Source: Nguyenibacter vanlangensis (lineage in GTDB: Bacteria; Pseudomonadota; Alphaproteobacteria; Acetobacterales; Acetobacteraceae). From it: a stretch of 64,000 nt of DNA. The notes beneath the pieces were generated by a model that saw only the letters and a program-made list of their open reading frames with translations, was not told the origin of the DNA and ran no database searches. The DNA lies in NCBI RefSeq assembly GCF_038719015.1, contig NZ_CP152276.1, positions 1,064,001 through 1,128,000 of the forward strand, read 5' to 3'. How positions within the stretch are numbered: position 1 is the stretch's first letter; each line of letters opens with the position of its first letter. Below are positions 26,374 through 36,821 of the stretch, in pieces. A program made the translations under genes and the position numbers.

Positions 26374-28386
26374 ATGACGCCAGACCCGGGCGATAGCGCC
26401 GCCGGTTCCCAGCCACCCGCCGCGACGGTGGCCTTCGCCCCGGCGGTGGACGGCGCGGCCATGGCGGCTCCCGACGCGCCGCCGCGCATCACCGAATTCG
26501 GCGCCGACCAGCACGAGCACGTGGCCGGTCCGGTGGGGTTCGCGGCGCTGCTGGGCGTGCTGGGCGTGGTGTTCGGCGATATCGGCACCAGCCCGCTCTA
26601 CGCCCTGCGCTCGACCATCCTGATCGTCTCGCGGCACCATATGATCGAACCGTGGGAAGTACTGGGCGTCGAAAGCCTGATCATCTGGTCGCTGTTCCTG
26701 ATCGTCACCGTCAAATACGTGCTGCTGATCATGCGCGCCGACCATAATGGCGAGGGCGGCATCATCGCGCTGATGTCCCTGGCCCAGCGCGTCTCGGACA
26801 ATACGCGGCTGAAACTGTTCCTTGGCATGGCCGGCATCGCCGGCGCCTGCCTGTTCTTCGGCGACGGGCTGATCACCCCCGCCATCTCGGTGCTCTCCGC
26901 CGTCGAGGGGCTCGAAGTCAGCTTCCCCGCCGCCAGCCGGCTGGTCATCCCGCTGGCCATCGTCGTGCTGATCGGCCTGTTCAGCGTGCAATCCTACGGC
27001 ACCGGCCGGGTGGGGGCGATCTTCGGCCCGGTCATGCTGGTGTGGTTCAGCATGCTGGGCATCCTCGGCACGCTGGAAATCCTGCGCCATCCGGGCATCC
27101 TGTGGGCCATCTCGCCGGTCTATGCCGTGCGCTTCGTCGCCTTCCACGGCTGGCTGTCCTTCATCGCCCTGGGCGCGGTCGTGCTGTCCGTCACGGGGGC
27201 CGAGGCGCTCTATGCCGACATGGGCCATTTCGGCCGCGCGCCCATCCGCTATGCGTGGCTGTTCTGCGTGCTGCCCTGCCTGGCGCTCAACTATCTCGGC
27301 CAGGGCGCGCTGATCATCGCCAGCCCGGCGACGCTCAGCAATCCGTTCTTCCTGCTCGGCCCCGCCTGGGCGCAGATCCCGATGATCGTCCTGTCCACCC
27401 TGGCGACGGTGATCGCCAGCCAGGCCGGGATCTCGGGCGGCTTCTCCCTGTGCCGGCAGCTCATCCAGCTCGGCTACCTGCCGCGCATGCGCATCACCCA
27501 CACCAACAAGATGGAAGAGGGGCAGATCTACCTGCCCGAATTCAACCGCTTCCTGATGGTCGGCGCGCTCACGCTGGTGGTGGCGTTCCGCAGTTCCGAC
27601 GCCCTGGCCTCGGCCTACGGCATCGCGGTGACCGGCACCTTCATGTGTACCTGCGTGCTGGCCCTGGTGGCGTTCCGCCGCCTTTATCACTGGTCGCGCC
27701 TGGCCGCCACCTTCACCTTCGGCGGCTTCTTCGTCATGGACAGCGTGTTCTTCGCGTCCAACGCGCTCAAGATCCCGCAGGGCGGCTGGGTGCCGGTGCT
27801 GCTGGGCATCGTGCTGACCCTGATGATGACGACCTGGAAACGCGGCCGCAGCCTGATCATGAACCGGCAGAAGCTGGACAGCCTGCCGGTCAATTCCTTC
27901 CTGGCCCGCCTGCCCCAGTCGCGTACCATCCGCGTGCCCGGCACGGCGGTGTTCATGACCGCGACGCCCGAATTCGTGCCCACCTGCCTGCTGCACAACC
28001 TCAAGCACAACAAGGTGCTGCACGAGCACGTGCTGTTCGTCACCGTCCAGACGCTCGACCAGCCCGAGGCCGCGCGCGGCCACCGCGTGGCGCTGCAGCA
28101 GCTCGCGCCCGACATCTACCGGGTGATCCTGCGCTACGGCTTCATGGAAACCCCCAACCTCCCCCGCGCGCTCGAAGACCTCAAGACGAACGGCGTCGAT
28201 TTCGACGCCATGCAGGCGTCCTATTTCACCAGCCGGGAATTGCTGGTCCGCTCCTCGGTGCCCAAGATGTCGCGCTGGCGGATGTCGCTGTTCCTGCTCA
28301 TGGCGCGCAACGCCACCCCCGCCACCGAATTCTTCCGCATCCCGCCCGACCGGGTGGTGGAACTGGGCGTGCGGCTTGCCATCTGA
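26374..28386 (+). CDS. kup: Kup-family potassium uptake transporter
   Basis: 670 residues. Twelve hydrophobic segments fill residues ~45-480, beginning with [16 protein letters not shown], the family signature; [17 protein letters not shown] and GQGALI also match. A C-terminal cytoplasmic domain of ~190 residues follows. It imports K+ probably with H+, which suits growth at low pH. The first 45 residues are a Pro/Ala-rich extension. Its end overlaps the hemW start by 11 bases. Confidence 0.95.
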   Translation: MTPDPGDSAAGSQPPAATVAFAPAVDGAAMAAPDAPPRITEFGADQHEHVAGPVGFAALLGVLGVVFGDIGTSPLYALRSTILIVSRHHMIEPWEVLGVESLIIWSLFLIVTVKYVLLIMRADHNGEGGIIALMSLAQRVSDNTRLKLFLGMAGIAGACLFFGDGLITPAISVLSAVEGLEVSFPAASRLVIPLAIVVLIGLFSVQSYGTGRVGAIFGPVMLVWFSMLGILGTLEILRHPGILWAISPVYAVRFVAFHGWLSFIALGAVVLSVTGAEALYADMGHFGRAPIRYAWLFCVLPCLALNYLGQGALIIASPATLSNPFFLLGPAWAQIPMIVLSTLATVIASQAGISGGFSLCRQLIQLGYLPRMRITHTNKMEEGQIYLPEFNRFLMVGALTLVVAFRSSDALASAYGIAVTGTFMCTCVLALVAFRRLYHWSRLAATFTFGGFFVMDSVFFASNALKIPQGGWVPVLLGIVLTLMMTTWKRGRSLIMNRQKLDSLPVNSFLARLPQSRTIRVPGTAVFMTATPEFVPTCLLHNLKHNKVLHEHVLFVTVQTLDQPEAARGHRVALQQLAPDIYRVILRYGFMETPNLPRALEDLKTNGVDFDAMQASYFTSRELLVRSSVPKMSRWRMSLFLLMARNATPATEFFRIPPDRVVELGVRLAI

Positions 28387-29590
28387 CGCCCCTGCCCCCG
28401 TCCCATCCGGGGGCGCCGAACCCCTGGCGCTCTACATCCACTGGCCGTTCTGCCTGGCCAAGTGCCCCTATTGCGACTTCAACAGCCATGTCCGCGACAC
28501 CATCCCGCAGGCCCGCTTCGCCGCCGCCCTGCGCCGCGAACTGGCGCACGAGGCCGCGCGGCTGAACGCCGACGGGCCGCGCCGCCTGGGCTCGATCTTC
28601 TTCGGCGGTGGCACCCCCTCGCTGATGGACCCCGACACGGTGGCCGCCCTGATCGCCGACGCGCGCGCCCTCTTCCCGCCCCAGCCCGGCACCGATCCGG
28701 AAATCACGCTCGAAGCCAATCCCACCAGCGTCGAGGCCGGCCGCCTGCGCGCCTTCCGCGACGCCGGGGTCAACCGCGCCTCGCTGGGGGTGCAAAGCCT
28801 CGACGATACCGCCCTGCACCTGCTCGGGCGGCAGCATTCCTCGTCCCAGGCCGTCGCCGCGCTGGAACTGGCGCGCGGCCTGTTCGGACGCATCTCCTTC
28901 GACCTGATCTACGCGCGCCCCGGCCAGGCGCCGGCCGACTGGCGCGCCGAACTGGACCGCGCGCTCGGCCTGGCCGCCGACCATCTGTCGCTCTACCAGC
29001 TCACCATCGAACCCGGCACGCGCTTCGAGGCCCTGCACCGCCAGGGCCTGCTCGCCCTGCCGGACGAGGACACCGCCGCCGCCCTCTATCAGGACACCGC
29101 CCTCGTCGCCGCCCGGCACGGATTGCTGGCGTACGAAGTCTCCAACTATGCGCGCCCGGGTGCGGAAAGCCGCCATAACCTCACCTACTGGCGCTATGGC
29201 GACTATCTGGGCATCGGCCCCGGCGCCCATGGCCGCGTGACCCTGGACGGCGCGCTCCACGCCACAAGGCGCCACCGCGCCCCCGAACCCTGGGCCGAAC
29301 GGGTCGAACGCAACGGCACCGGCCAGATGCAGGACGACGTCCTTTCTCCCCGCGACCGCGCCCGGGAAATGCTGCTGATGGGGCTGCGCCTGACCGAAGG
29401 CATCGCCCAGGACCGCTTCGCCCGCCGCACCGGCATGGCGCTGGCCCAGGCGCTCGACCCCGCGATCCTGGCCGCCGCGCGGGAAGAAGGCTATCTTTGC
29501 CTGGACGAAACGACGGACGGAACGGTGCTGCGCGCCACCGAATCGGGGCGCCTGCGACTCGAAGCCCTGCTGGGCGCGCTGGTGCTCTGA
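28376..29590 (+). CDS. hemW: Radical SAM protein HemW (heme chaperone)
   Basis: 404 residues. The [4Fe-4S] site is C-x3-C-x2-C in [14 protein letters not shown], followed by [10 protein letters not shown] and EANPTS. The C-terminal HemW domain ([28 protein letters not shown]) is present. It lacks the extra features of true coproporphyrinogen dehydrogenase HemN, so heme trafficking is the better call. It is translated from an 11-base overlap with kup. Confidence 0.92.
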   Translation: MPSDAPAPVPSGGAEPLALYIHWPFCLAKCPYCDFNSHVRDTIPQARFAAALRRELAHEAARLNADGPRRLGSIFFGGGTPSLMDPDTVAALIADARALFPPQPGTDPEITLEANPTSVEAGRLRAFRDAGVNRASLGVQSLDDTALHLLGRQHSSSQAVAALELARGLFGRISFDLIYARPGQAPADWRAELDRALGLAADHLSLYQLTIEPGTRFEALHRQGLLALPDEDTAAALYQDTALVAARHGLLAYEVSNYARPGAESRHNLTYWRYGDYLGIGPGAHGRVTLDGALHATRRHRAPEPWAERVERNGTGQMQDDVLSPRDRAREMLLMGLRLTEGIAQDRFARRTGMALAQALDPAILAAAREEGYLCLDETTDGTVLRATESGRLRLEALLGALVL

Positions 29591-29657
29591 TCTCCGCCCC
29601 ACATAAGCAGGCCGGCCCGACAGGGCCACTCAAACAGGACCGCCAACAGGACCGCCG

Positions 29658-30800
29658 ATGACCATCCCTTCCCTTCTCCGCAAGCGATTCTCCACCCTGG
29701 CCGGGGCCGGTCTCCTCGCCGGCGCTCTCCTCGCGGGCGCCGTTCCGGCCACCGCCGCCGCGCCCCAACTGGTCATCGAGGACAATGACTTCCTCGGCCC
29801 GGGCGGCTCCGACCAGCAATCGGTCATCCCCCTGCTGTTCAACCCGTCCGTCAGGGTGCTGGGCTTCACCGTCGTCACCGGCGACGGCTGGGAAAACCAG
29901 GAATCCGCCCATCTGCGCCGGTTCCTCGAAATCATCGGCCGGACCGACGTGCCGGTGGCCGACGGGGCGGTCTATCCGCTGATCAACAGCGTGCCGATGA
30001 TGAAGCTGCGCGAACAGCAATTCGGCCTCATCCCCTGGAAGGGCGCCTGGGGCGGAATCGGCACGATCGACCACACCCCCGACACCCAGCCGCCCCTGCC
30101 GCCGCTCAAGGAAGGCGCGCCCGCCCTGCGCCCCAGCGACGAAAGCGCGGCCCTGTTCCTGATCCGCCAGGTCCATGCCCACCCGCACCAGGTGACCATC
30201 GTCGCCGCCGGGCCGCTGACCAACCTGGCGCTGGCCATCCGGATCGACCCCAGCTTCGCCGCCACGGCCAAGCAGTTGGTGTTCATGGGCGGCCTGCTCG
30301 ATACCAGCATGAAATCGCTGACCGGCAACGTCGATTTCGCCTCGGACTTCAACATGATCTTCGACCCCGAGGCCGCGCACATCACCCTCACCGCGCCCTG
30401 GCCCGCCATCACCGTGGTCGGCAACGTGTCGAACGACCTGATGATGACCCGCGACTATCTCGCGCGCATCCGGCAGAAGAAGACGCCGATGACCGACTAT
30501 ATCGGCACCTATTACGACCCGCTGCCGATGTGGGACGAAATGGCCGCCGCGATCGCCGTCGATCCCAGCCTGGTCACCGGCGCGATCGACGCCTACATGG
30601 ATATCGACATCGCCAAGGGGCCGCATTACGGCCACGCCTATGTGTGGCCCGACGCGACCGCGCCCAAGGAAATGGGCATCCGCAAGGTGCGAATCGTGCA
30701 ATCGATCGATTCGAAACGCTTCCTGGACAATTTCCTCCACCAGGCCCAAAGCGACGTGCATCCGGCCCCGGCCCCGGCCCCGGCCCCGGCCCGGCACTAG
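29658..30800 (+). CDS. Secreted nucleoside hydrolase
   Basis: 380 residues with a Sec signal peptide (cleavage after ATAAA or nearby), so it acts in the periplasm. It belongs to the inosine-uridine nucleoside hydrolase fold. The usual N-terminal DTDxGxDD calcium site is replaced by EDNDFLGPGGSD, keeping three acidic residues; TVVTGDGWENQ, VAAGPLTNLALA, FMGG and NVDFASDFNMIFDPEA follow the family. The C-terminus is a (PA)4 run. It probably cleaves nucleosides for salvage. Confidence 0.85.
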   Translation: MTIPSLLRKRFSTLAGAGLLAGALLAGAVPATAAAPQLVIEDNDFLGPGGSDQQSVIPLLFNPSVRVLGFTVVTGDGWENQESAHLRRFLEIIGRTDVPVADGAVYPLINSVPMMKLREQQFGLIPWKGAWGGIGTIDHTPDTQPPLPPLKEGAPALRPSDESAALFLIRQVHAHPHQVTIVAAGPLTNLALAIRIDPSFAATAKQLVFMGGLLDTSMKSLTGNVDFASDFNMIFDPEAAHITLTAPWPAITVVGNVSNDLMMTRDYLARIRQKKTPMTDYIGTYYDPLPMWDEMAAAIAVDPSLVTGAIDAYMDIDIAKGPHYGHAYVWPDATAPKEMGIRKVRIVQSIDSKRFLDNFLHQAQSDVHPAPAPAPAPARH

Positions 30801-30820
30801 GCCCGAAACGGCACGCGGCA

Positions 30821-31267
30821 ATGCTCCACCTGGTCAAGCTGGCGGTCGGAATCGCCTCCATCGACGATCTGTCCCACCGCCAGCGCACGATGATGGACGA
30901 CGCGGGCGACGGGCTGGACGGCACCCATGCCGACGGCAACCCGTGGCTGCGCACCCGCATGTTCCCCCGCCGCGCCGAGGAAATCCTCGGCGGCGGATCG
31001 CTCTATCGGGTGATCGGCGGCATGATCCTCTGCCGCCAGCGCATCGTCGCCATCCGCCCCGACCAGCGCGAGGACGGCGCCGCCTGCGCCCTGGTCGTCC
31101 TGGACCCGCTCATCGTGCCGGTCGCCCCCCGCCCGATGCGCCCGTTCCAGGGCTGGCGCTATCTCCGCCCGGCCGACGCCCCGCCCGACCTGGGCCATGG
31201 CGGCGGCGACACCGCCGCCCTGCCCGACACGCTGCGCCGCGACCTGGCCGGCCTCTGCCTCATATAG
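30821..31267 (+). CDS. DUF1489 family protein
   Basis: 148 residues from the ATG at 30821, 20 bases after the nucleoside hydrolase. The start LHLVKLAVG and the segments TRMFPRRAEEILGGGSLYRVIGG and CRQRIVAI match DUF1489, a cytoplasmic family found almost only in alphaproteobacteria. No activity is known. Two later segments, PMRPFQGWRYL and DLPDTLRRDL-like ending, complete the family pattern. Confidence 0.88.
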   Translation: MLHLVKLAVGIASIDDLSHRQRTMMDDAGDGLDGTHADGNPWLRTRMFPRRAEEILGGGSLYRVIGGMILCRQRIVAIRPDQREDGAACALVVLDPLIVPVAPRPMRPFQGWRYLRPADAPPDLGHGGGDTAALPDTLRRDLAGLCLI

Positions 31268-31409
31268 GAATATAAGACGGGCATAAGGCGGCATTCAGGG
31301 CAGCTTTTGCGCCACACACGGCAAGATTCGTCACAGTAAGCCGTAAAATCAACGCCCTGCCGCCCTCTCCGCGATTGCATCCCCGCGCACCGGCGCGCAG
31401 CATCCAGCC

Positions 31410-32750
31410 ATGGTCCGCCCCGTGACGCCATCCGGTCCGCCCGCCCGGCCTGCCGCGCCCTCCGCGCGCGGGGGATCGCAATGGCTCGGATCATGGCGCG
31501 GATCGACGGGCCTCGTCCGGCTCTCGCTGTTCTGCGCCGTCGCCGCGCTCGCCGCCTGCGCCACCGCGCCCGGCTCGCGCTATTCCCGCTATTACGCCCG
31601 CAACGGCGCCTATCGCGCCCCCGGCCCGCCCCAGGACCCGTGGGGCCCCTATATCACCGAGGCCGCGACCCGCTTCGCGGTGCCGCAGGAGTGGGTCCGC
31701 GCGGTCATCCAGCAGGAATCGGGCGGCCACGAATATCTGGACGGCCAGCCGATCACCTCATCGGCCGGGGCGATGGGGCTGATGCAGTTGATGCCCCAGA
31801 CCTATGCCGACATGCAGGACCAGAACGGACTGGGCCCCGACCCGTACGAACCGCATGACAATATCCTGGCCGGCACCGCCTATATCCGCCAGATGTACGA
31901 CCGCTACGGCGCGCCCGGCTTCCTCGCCGCCTACAATGCCGGGCCGCAGCGGCTCGACGATTATCTGCAGACCGGCCGGCAGCTTCCCAACGAGACGGTG
32001 AACTACCTGGCCTCGGTCACGCCCAACCTGGGCAGCAGCGTCGCCCTCAGCGGCCCGCTGGCGGCCTACGGCGCCGACACCCAGCTCGTGTCGGCCACAC
32101 CGACCCCGCTCCCCGTCGCCATGGCCGCCGCCAAGCAGCCGGCCGGGCCGCCCCTGCCGGTGGTCGTAACCCCCACGATCGCCAACCCCTCGGGCGGACA
32201 GCCGATCCAGTACGCGGCCTACGTGCCCCCCTCCCGCCCTGCATCCCGCCCCGCCGACTGCGCGCAGGATCCGAACGCCGCCTACGACCCCGACGCCCCC
32301 TGCCTGCCCACGGTCAACGGCCCACCCCAACCCCAATATCAATCCCAATATCAGCCCGGGCCCCTGCCCCCGCCCAGCCCGACACCCCAGCCGGCCGTCG
32401 CCGCTGCGCCGCCGGCGCGCACGGCGGCGCCCATCGTCCCGGCGGTCATCCGCATGCCCTCCTATCGCGGCGCCGGCCTGTCCGACGGCGTGAATTACGG
32501 CCAATGGGCGATCCAGGTCGGCGCCTTCGGGTCCGAGGGCCAGGCCCGCTTCGCCAACACCATGGCGCGCCAGGCCGCCTTCAACGCGCTGAACGGCGCG
32601 CGCAGCGTGGTGCAGCCGATTCCCTCCTTCAACGGCCATCCCGTCTACCGCGCCCGCCTCGCCGGCCTGGCGCGCGCCAGCGCCGCCTCGGCCTGCGCCA
32701 CCCTGCGCACCCAGGGCCTGGACTGCATGATCGTCCGCCCCGGAAGCTGA
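31410..32750 (+). CDS. Lytic transglycosylase lipoprotein with SPOR domain
   Basis: 446 residues. A long N-terminus leads to a hydrophobic stretch and lipobox LAAC (C50), so it is an outer-membrane lipoprotein. The SLT domain (about 75-200) has catalytic E103 in QQESGGHEY, GAMGLMQLMPQTY and AAYNAGP. A Pro/Gln-rich linker (about 210-360) leads to a C-terminal SPOR domain (WAIQVGAFGSEGQA) that binds denuded glycan strands at the division site. It cleaves peptidoglycan, probably during septation. Confidence 0.9.
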   Translation: MVRPVTPSGPPARPAAPSARGGSQWLGSWRGSTGLVRLSLFCAVAALAACATAPGSRYSRYYARNGAYRAPGPPQDPWGPYITEAATRFAVPQEWVRAVIQQESGGHEYLDGQPITSSAGAMGLMQLMPQTYADMQDQNGLGPDPYEPHDNILAGTAYIRQMYDRYGAPGFLAAYNAGPQRLDDYLQTGRQLPNETVNYLASVTPNLGSSVALSGPLAAYGADTQLVSATPTPLPVAMAAAKQPAGPPLPVVVTPTIANPSGGQPIQYAAYVPPSRPASRPADCAQDPNAAYDPDAPCLPTVNGPPQPQYQSQYQPGPLPPPSPTPQPAVAAAPPARTAAPIVPAVIRMPSYRGAGLSDGVNYGQWAIQVGAFGSEGQARFANTMARQAAFNALNGARSVVQPIPSFNGHPVYRARLAGLARASAASACATLRTQGLDCMIVRPGS

Positions 32751-32767
32751 TCTATTCCGAAGCTGAT

Positions 32768-34786
32768 CTATTCCGCCGCCTCGGCCCCGTCGCCCAACGC
32801 CGCAGGCACACGCAGCTCCGGCAGATGGATCGTCGCCTGGCGCACCAGGTTGGCGGAATGCCCGCCCAGCGACACCGCGTAATCGCCGGCCGGCACCACC
32901 CATTCCAGCCCGCCGGGATTCCATTGGCCCAGCAGATGCGCGTCGATCCCCAGCGACAGGTGCGCCTGCTGCCCCGGCGCCAGTTGCACGCTCCGCCAGC
33001 CGATCAGCCGCTTCGGCGCGTCCCCCACCCCCGCCGGCAGGTCCAGATAGATCTGCGGCACGTCGCGCCCCGCGCCGCTGCCGTCATTGGCGACGTCGAA
33101 CGACACCACCAGCCGCGTGCCGTCCCGCGTCACCCGCAACCCGCCATAGGAAAACTGCGCCCGCAGCGACAGGCCGTAGCCGAAGGGGAACAACGGCGCG
33201 ACATGCGCCCGGTCGAACGCCTTGTAGCACGATATCGTGAGCTGCGCCGGGGTCTGCCCCCCGGTGAAGGTCGCCGGCAGGCGACCGGCGAAATCGCGCG
33301 CGCCGGTCAGCAGCGCGGCCAGCGCGTCCTGCCCGCCGCCGCGCCAGGCCCAGGCCTGCACCACCCCGTCCACCAGGTCCAGCCACGGCATCGGCCGGTC
33401 CGGATCGTCGGACAGCAGCACCACCACCACATGGCCGCCCGCCTCCGCGATCGCCGAGATCAGCCGGTCATCCCCCGCCGCGCCCCCCGCTCCATCGGAC
33501 AGGATCACCACCCGCTCGGCCTGCGCCACATCCTTCGGCAGATGCGCCGCATCCGGCGAATCGGCCGCCAGCCGCACCCCGATTCCCGCCTGGCCGATCG
33601 CGGCCGCCAGCGCCCGGGCCGCATCATGCGTGTTCCCGGCCCCCACGATCACCAGCGGATGCGCCGCGGTGCCGCCCAGCGGCAGCACGCCGTTCTCGTT
33701 CTGCAACAGCACGGCGCCCTCTCCCACCTCCTCGTCCAGCAACGGATCGCGCGGCGTCCGCGCGCCCCGTCCGGACGCAATGAAGGGCGGCGGCCGCTCG
33801 ATCACCCCGGCCTGGTCCAGCGGCAGCAGGATATGGTCGGCCATCCGGTCCAGGCGCGCCGCCTGCACCGCGCCCGCGCCCACCGCCCGGCGCAACGGAC
33901 CGCCATAGGGATTGGCGGCGCCCTCCGGCGCACCCACCAGATCGATCCCCTCGGCCAGCACCGCCCGCGCCGCCAGATCCTGCCCCGCCTGACCAGGCAC
34001 CGCCGGCCCCGCACCCCGCCCGCCGGTCAGCGCGGCGACCAGGCCGCCGAATCGCCACCCATCGCGAATCGCATGGAAATCCAGCCCACCGCACCCCGGC
34101 TCGCCGACGCCGGGCGACCGGCAGAGGATTCCCGCCCCCCGGGCCCGGGCCACCGCCAGATACAGGCCCAGCATCCGGTCCGCCGACATCCGGCCAACCT
34201 GGCCCCCTCCAGGGGCCGCCCCCGCCGCCACGTCCTGCCCGCCGAACAGCGGCACGACATGCCCGGCCAGCAGCCCGCTCGCGACCGCCCCCATCATCCA
34301 TCCGCTCAGCAGCGGGTCCTCGCCGTCCCGCGCCAGCCCGGCCGAAACCGGCCCCACGCCCTCCAGCGGCACCAGCGCATGGCCCGCCGCGCGGGCCGCG
34401 CGGGCATGGGCCAGCCCCACCCGCCGCGCCAGGCCGGTATCCCAGCCGGCCATCAGCGCCAGCGGCGACGGCAGGTCCCGCCCGTCCGGCACCGCCATCC
34501 GCAGGGCCGGCAGGCCGACGCGCGGCACGCCCGGCAGGGTGACGATGTCCGTCTCCCCATCCGGCGCCCGCCCGACCACGGCCTGCACCAGCGCCAGCTT
34601 CTCCGCCGGGGTCAGCCGCGCGGCCAGCGCCGCGACGCGCGACGGGCGATCGATCTCCCGGGCAGTCTCCTGGCCACTCCCCTGGGCACCCTCCTGGGCA
34701 ACATCGCGGCCCGCACCCCAGGCCGCCGTGACCGCCAGCCCCGTCACCAATCCCGCCGCCGTCGCCCACCGCCCGATCCAACCCAT
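32768..34786 (-). CDS. Glycoside hydrolase family 3 homologue, probably catalytically inactive
   Basis: 672 residues from the ATG at 34786, which gives a signal peptide (RWATAAGLVTGLAVTAAWGA); periplasmic. The three GH3 domains are recognisable: TIM barrel (PGVPRVGLPALRMAVPDG), alpha/beta sandwich (EGAVLLQNENGVLPL) and a fibronectin-like end (FPFGYGLS, VSFDVANDG). However the nucleophile segment usually written GFVVSDW reads GGLVAALTGG (247-256), and the KHF substrate motif reads PLF (179-181). Both key sites are therefore lost, so beta-glucosidase activity is doubtful. Confidence 0.82.
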   Translation of the reverse strand: MGWIGRWATAAGLVTGLAVTAAWGAGRDVAQEGAQGSGQETAREIDRPSRVAALAARLTPAEKLALVQAVVGRAPDGETDIVTLPGVPRVGLPALRMAVPDGRDLPSPLALMAGWDTGLARRVGLAHARAARAAGHALVPLEGVGPVSAGLARDGEDPLLSGWMMGAVASGLLAGHVVPLFGGQDVAAGAAPGGGQVGRMSADRMLGLYLAVARARGAGILCRSPGVGEPGCGGLDFHAIRDGWRFGGLVAALTGGRGAGPAVPGQAGQDLAARAVLAEGIDLVGAPEGAANPYGGPLRRAVGAGAVQAARLDRMADHILLPLDQAGVIERPPPFIASGRGARTPRDPLLDEEVGEGAVLLQNENGVLPLGGTAAHPLVIVGAGNTHDAARALAAAIGQAGIGVRLAADSPDAAHLPKDVAQAERVVILSDGAGGAAGDDRLISAIAEAGGHVVVVLLSDDPDRPMPWLDLVDGVVQAWAWRGGGQDALAALLTGARDFAGRLPATFTGGQTPAQLTISCYKAFDRAHVAPLFPFGYGLSLRAQFSYGGLRVTRDGTRLVVSFDVANDGSGAGRDVPQIYLDLPAGVGDAPKRLIGWRSVQLAPGQQAHLSLGIDAHLLGQWNPGGLEWVVPAGDYAVSLGGHSANLVRQATIHLPELRVPAALGDGAEAAE

Positions 34787-34917
34787 CCTCGCTCCCCCGG
34801 CCGCACCGCCCCGGCCGCACACCCCGTCCGCTGTGGCGGAAACGTCGCGAAACGCCGCCGTTCGATCGGGCATCCGATAATCGCTCTTTTCAAGCCATGC
34901 GGAACCGGGAAGAAGCA

Positions 34918-36114
34918 ATGGCGCATCGCCGTCGCGCGATTGCGATCAAACCCGGACCACACGCCGTGCCCCTGCCCCTGCTCGCCCTCGCGCTCGCCTC
35001 CTTCGGAATCGGCACGACCGAATTCGTCATCATGGGCCTGCTGCCCCAGTTGGCCACCACGCTGGACGTGTCGATTCCCGCCGCCGGCCAGCTTGTATCG
35101 GGCTATGCGCTGGGGGTGACGGTCGGCGCGCCGATCGTCGCCATCGCCACCGCGCCGCTGCGCCGCAAGACCGCCCTGCTGGTCCTGATGGCCTTGTTCA
35201 TCGCCGGCAATTTCTGCTGCGCGATCGCGCCCAACTACGCGCTGCTGATGGCCGCGCGGGTGCTCACCGCCTTCTGCCACGGCGCCTTCTTCGGCACCGC
35301 CGCCGTCGTCGCGGCCGACCTGGTCCCGCGTGAGCGACGCGCCCAGGCCCTGTCGCTGGTCTTCGCCGGGCTGACCCTGGCCAACGTGTTCGGCGTCCCT
35401 TTCGGCACCGCGCTGGGCCAATGGGCGGGCTGGCGCGCCACCTTCTGGGCCGTCTGCGCGATCGGCGTCGTCGCGCTCGCGGCCATCGCCGCCCTGGTGC
35501 ATGACGGCCGCGACTACGTGCCGCCGCGCATCCTGACCGAATTGCGGGTGCTCCGCCGCTTCCAGGTCCAGCTCACCATGCTGGTCTCGACCGTCTGCTC
35601 GGCCAGCCTGTTCAGCGTGTTCACCTACATCGCCCCGCTGCTGCAAACCCGCGCCGGATTGTCGCCGCACATGGTCACCGTGGCGCTGCTGCTGTTCGGG
35701 GCGGGCATCACCATCGGCAACCTGGCCGGCGGCCGCCTGGCGGACTGGAAATTGCTGCCGTCGGTCATCATGACCCTGGTCGCGTCGATCGCGGTGCTCC
35801 TGGCCTTCATCCCGGCCAGCCGGTTCCCCGCCGCGTCCATGATGACCCTCTTCCTGTGGGGGATCATCGTCTTCGCGCTGGTGCCCCCCCTGCAATACCG
35901 CGTGGTGCAGCAGGCCGCCGAGGCCCCGAACATGGCCTCCACCCTCAATCAGGGCGCGTTCAACCTGGGGAATGCGGCCGGCGCGTGGATCGGCGGCCTG
36001 GTCGTGCCCACCGCCTGGTCCTATGGCGGCCTGCCGGTCGTCGGCGCGGTCCTGGCGCTGGCCGCCCTGCTACTGACGGTCTGGGCGCATCTCGGCGAAC
36101 GGCGCGCCGCCTGA
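34918..36114 (+). CDS. MFS transporter, DHA1/AraJ-like exporter
   Basis: 398 residues from the ATG at 34918, preferred over one at 34897 because GGAAGAAG lies just upstream. Twelve hydrophobic segments. FGIGTTEFVIMGLLPQLA in TM1 and the loop LRRKTALL between TM2 and TM3 are typical of the AraJ/YdhP drug and sugar efflux group. Likely a proton-driven exporter; substrate unknown. Divergent from the GH3-like gene. Confidence 0.9.
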   Translation: MAHRRRAIAIKPGPHAVPLPLLALALASFGIGTTEFVIMGLLPQLATTLDVSIPAAGQLVSGYALGVTVGAPIVAIATAPLRRKTALLVLMALFIAGNFCCAIAPNYALLMAARVLTAFCHGAFFGTAAVVAADLVPRERRAQALSLVFAGLTLANVFGVPFGTALGQWAGWRATFWAVCAIGVVALAAIAALVHDGRDYVPPRILTELRVLRRFQVQLTMLVSTVCSASLFSVFTYIAPLLQTRAGLSPHMVTVALLLFGAGITIGNLAGGRLADWKLLPSVIMTLVASIAVLLAFIPASRFPAASMMTLFLWGIIVFALVPPLQYRVVQQAAEAPNMASTLNQGAFNLGNAAGAWIGGLVVPTAWSYGGLPVVGAVLALAALLLTVWAHLGERRAA

Positions 36115-36193
36115 AGCGGGGAAATCAAACAGAAAAAATCCCTGAATTGCGCGAAAATCAACGGGCGGCTTGGCGGGGCTGGCGGGCCGGGAT

Positions 36194-36751
36194 ATGAAGA
36201 CGGCATCGAAAAACGGGACCAGGGCCATCATGACCGTCCGACTGCCATCCGCCGCCGCCTTCCATCTCGTCGCGACGCGGGGCCGCCCGCTGCTGGCGTT
36301 GGCGCTGGCTCCGCTCCTGGCCCTCGCCGCCTGCTCCTCGTCGCATCGTGACACCGGCGGCCTGGCCGCGCCGCGCAACCACCTGCTCAGCGAAGACCGC
36401 TCGGCCGGCGGCGGCGACGACCAGATCGGCAGCAGCGGCGTCAACGCCTATCTGTGGCGCGGCGCGATCGACACGCTGTCCTTCATGCCCTTCTCCTCGG
36501 CCGACGCCGTGGGCGGCGTGATCCTGACCGACTGGTACACCCCGCCGGCCACCCAGAACGAACGCTTCAAGATCACCGCCTATATCCTGTCGCGCAACCT
36601 GCGCTCGGACGCGATCCGCATCTCGGTGTTCCGCCAGGTCTTCGCCGACGGCCAATGGACCGACACGCCCGTCGCGCCCAACGTCGTCTCCGACATCACC
36701 TCCAGGATCCTGACGCGCGCGCGCCAGCTCCGCGCCGACGGCGGCAAGTAA
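36194..36751 (+). CDS. DUF3576 lipoprotein
   Basis: 185 residues from the ATG at 36194. A hydrophobic leader ends in the lipobox LAAC, so the protein is lipid-anchored. The core (GVNAYLWRGAIDTLSFMPFSSADAVGG, ILTDWYTPP, SDAIRISVFRQ) is DUF3576, a family restricted largely to alphaproteobacteria and usually next to leuS. A role in outer-membrane maintenance is suggested by position beside lptE but is not proven. Confidence 0.88.
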   Translation: MKTASKNGTRAIMTVRLPSAAAFHLVATRGRPLLALALAPLLALAACSSSHRDTGGLAAPRNHLLSEDRSAGGGDDQIGSSGVNAYLWRGAIDTLSFMPFSSADAVGGVILTDWYTPPATQNERFKITAYILSRNLRSDAIRISVFRQVFADGQWTDTPVAPNVVSDITSRILTRARQLRADGGK

Positions 36752-36821
36752 GCCGCCCGTCCCGTTCGACCATAAGCCTCGACTATAAGATAAGGGGCCG
36801 CTCCGCCCCCGGACCACAGAC

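Noticed and set aside
32504..35119. 871-codon plus-strand frame over the GH3 gene
   Set aside because: Antisense shadow of the GH3-like gene; Arg/His/Pro-rich composition and no motifs.
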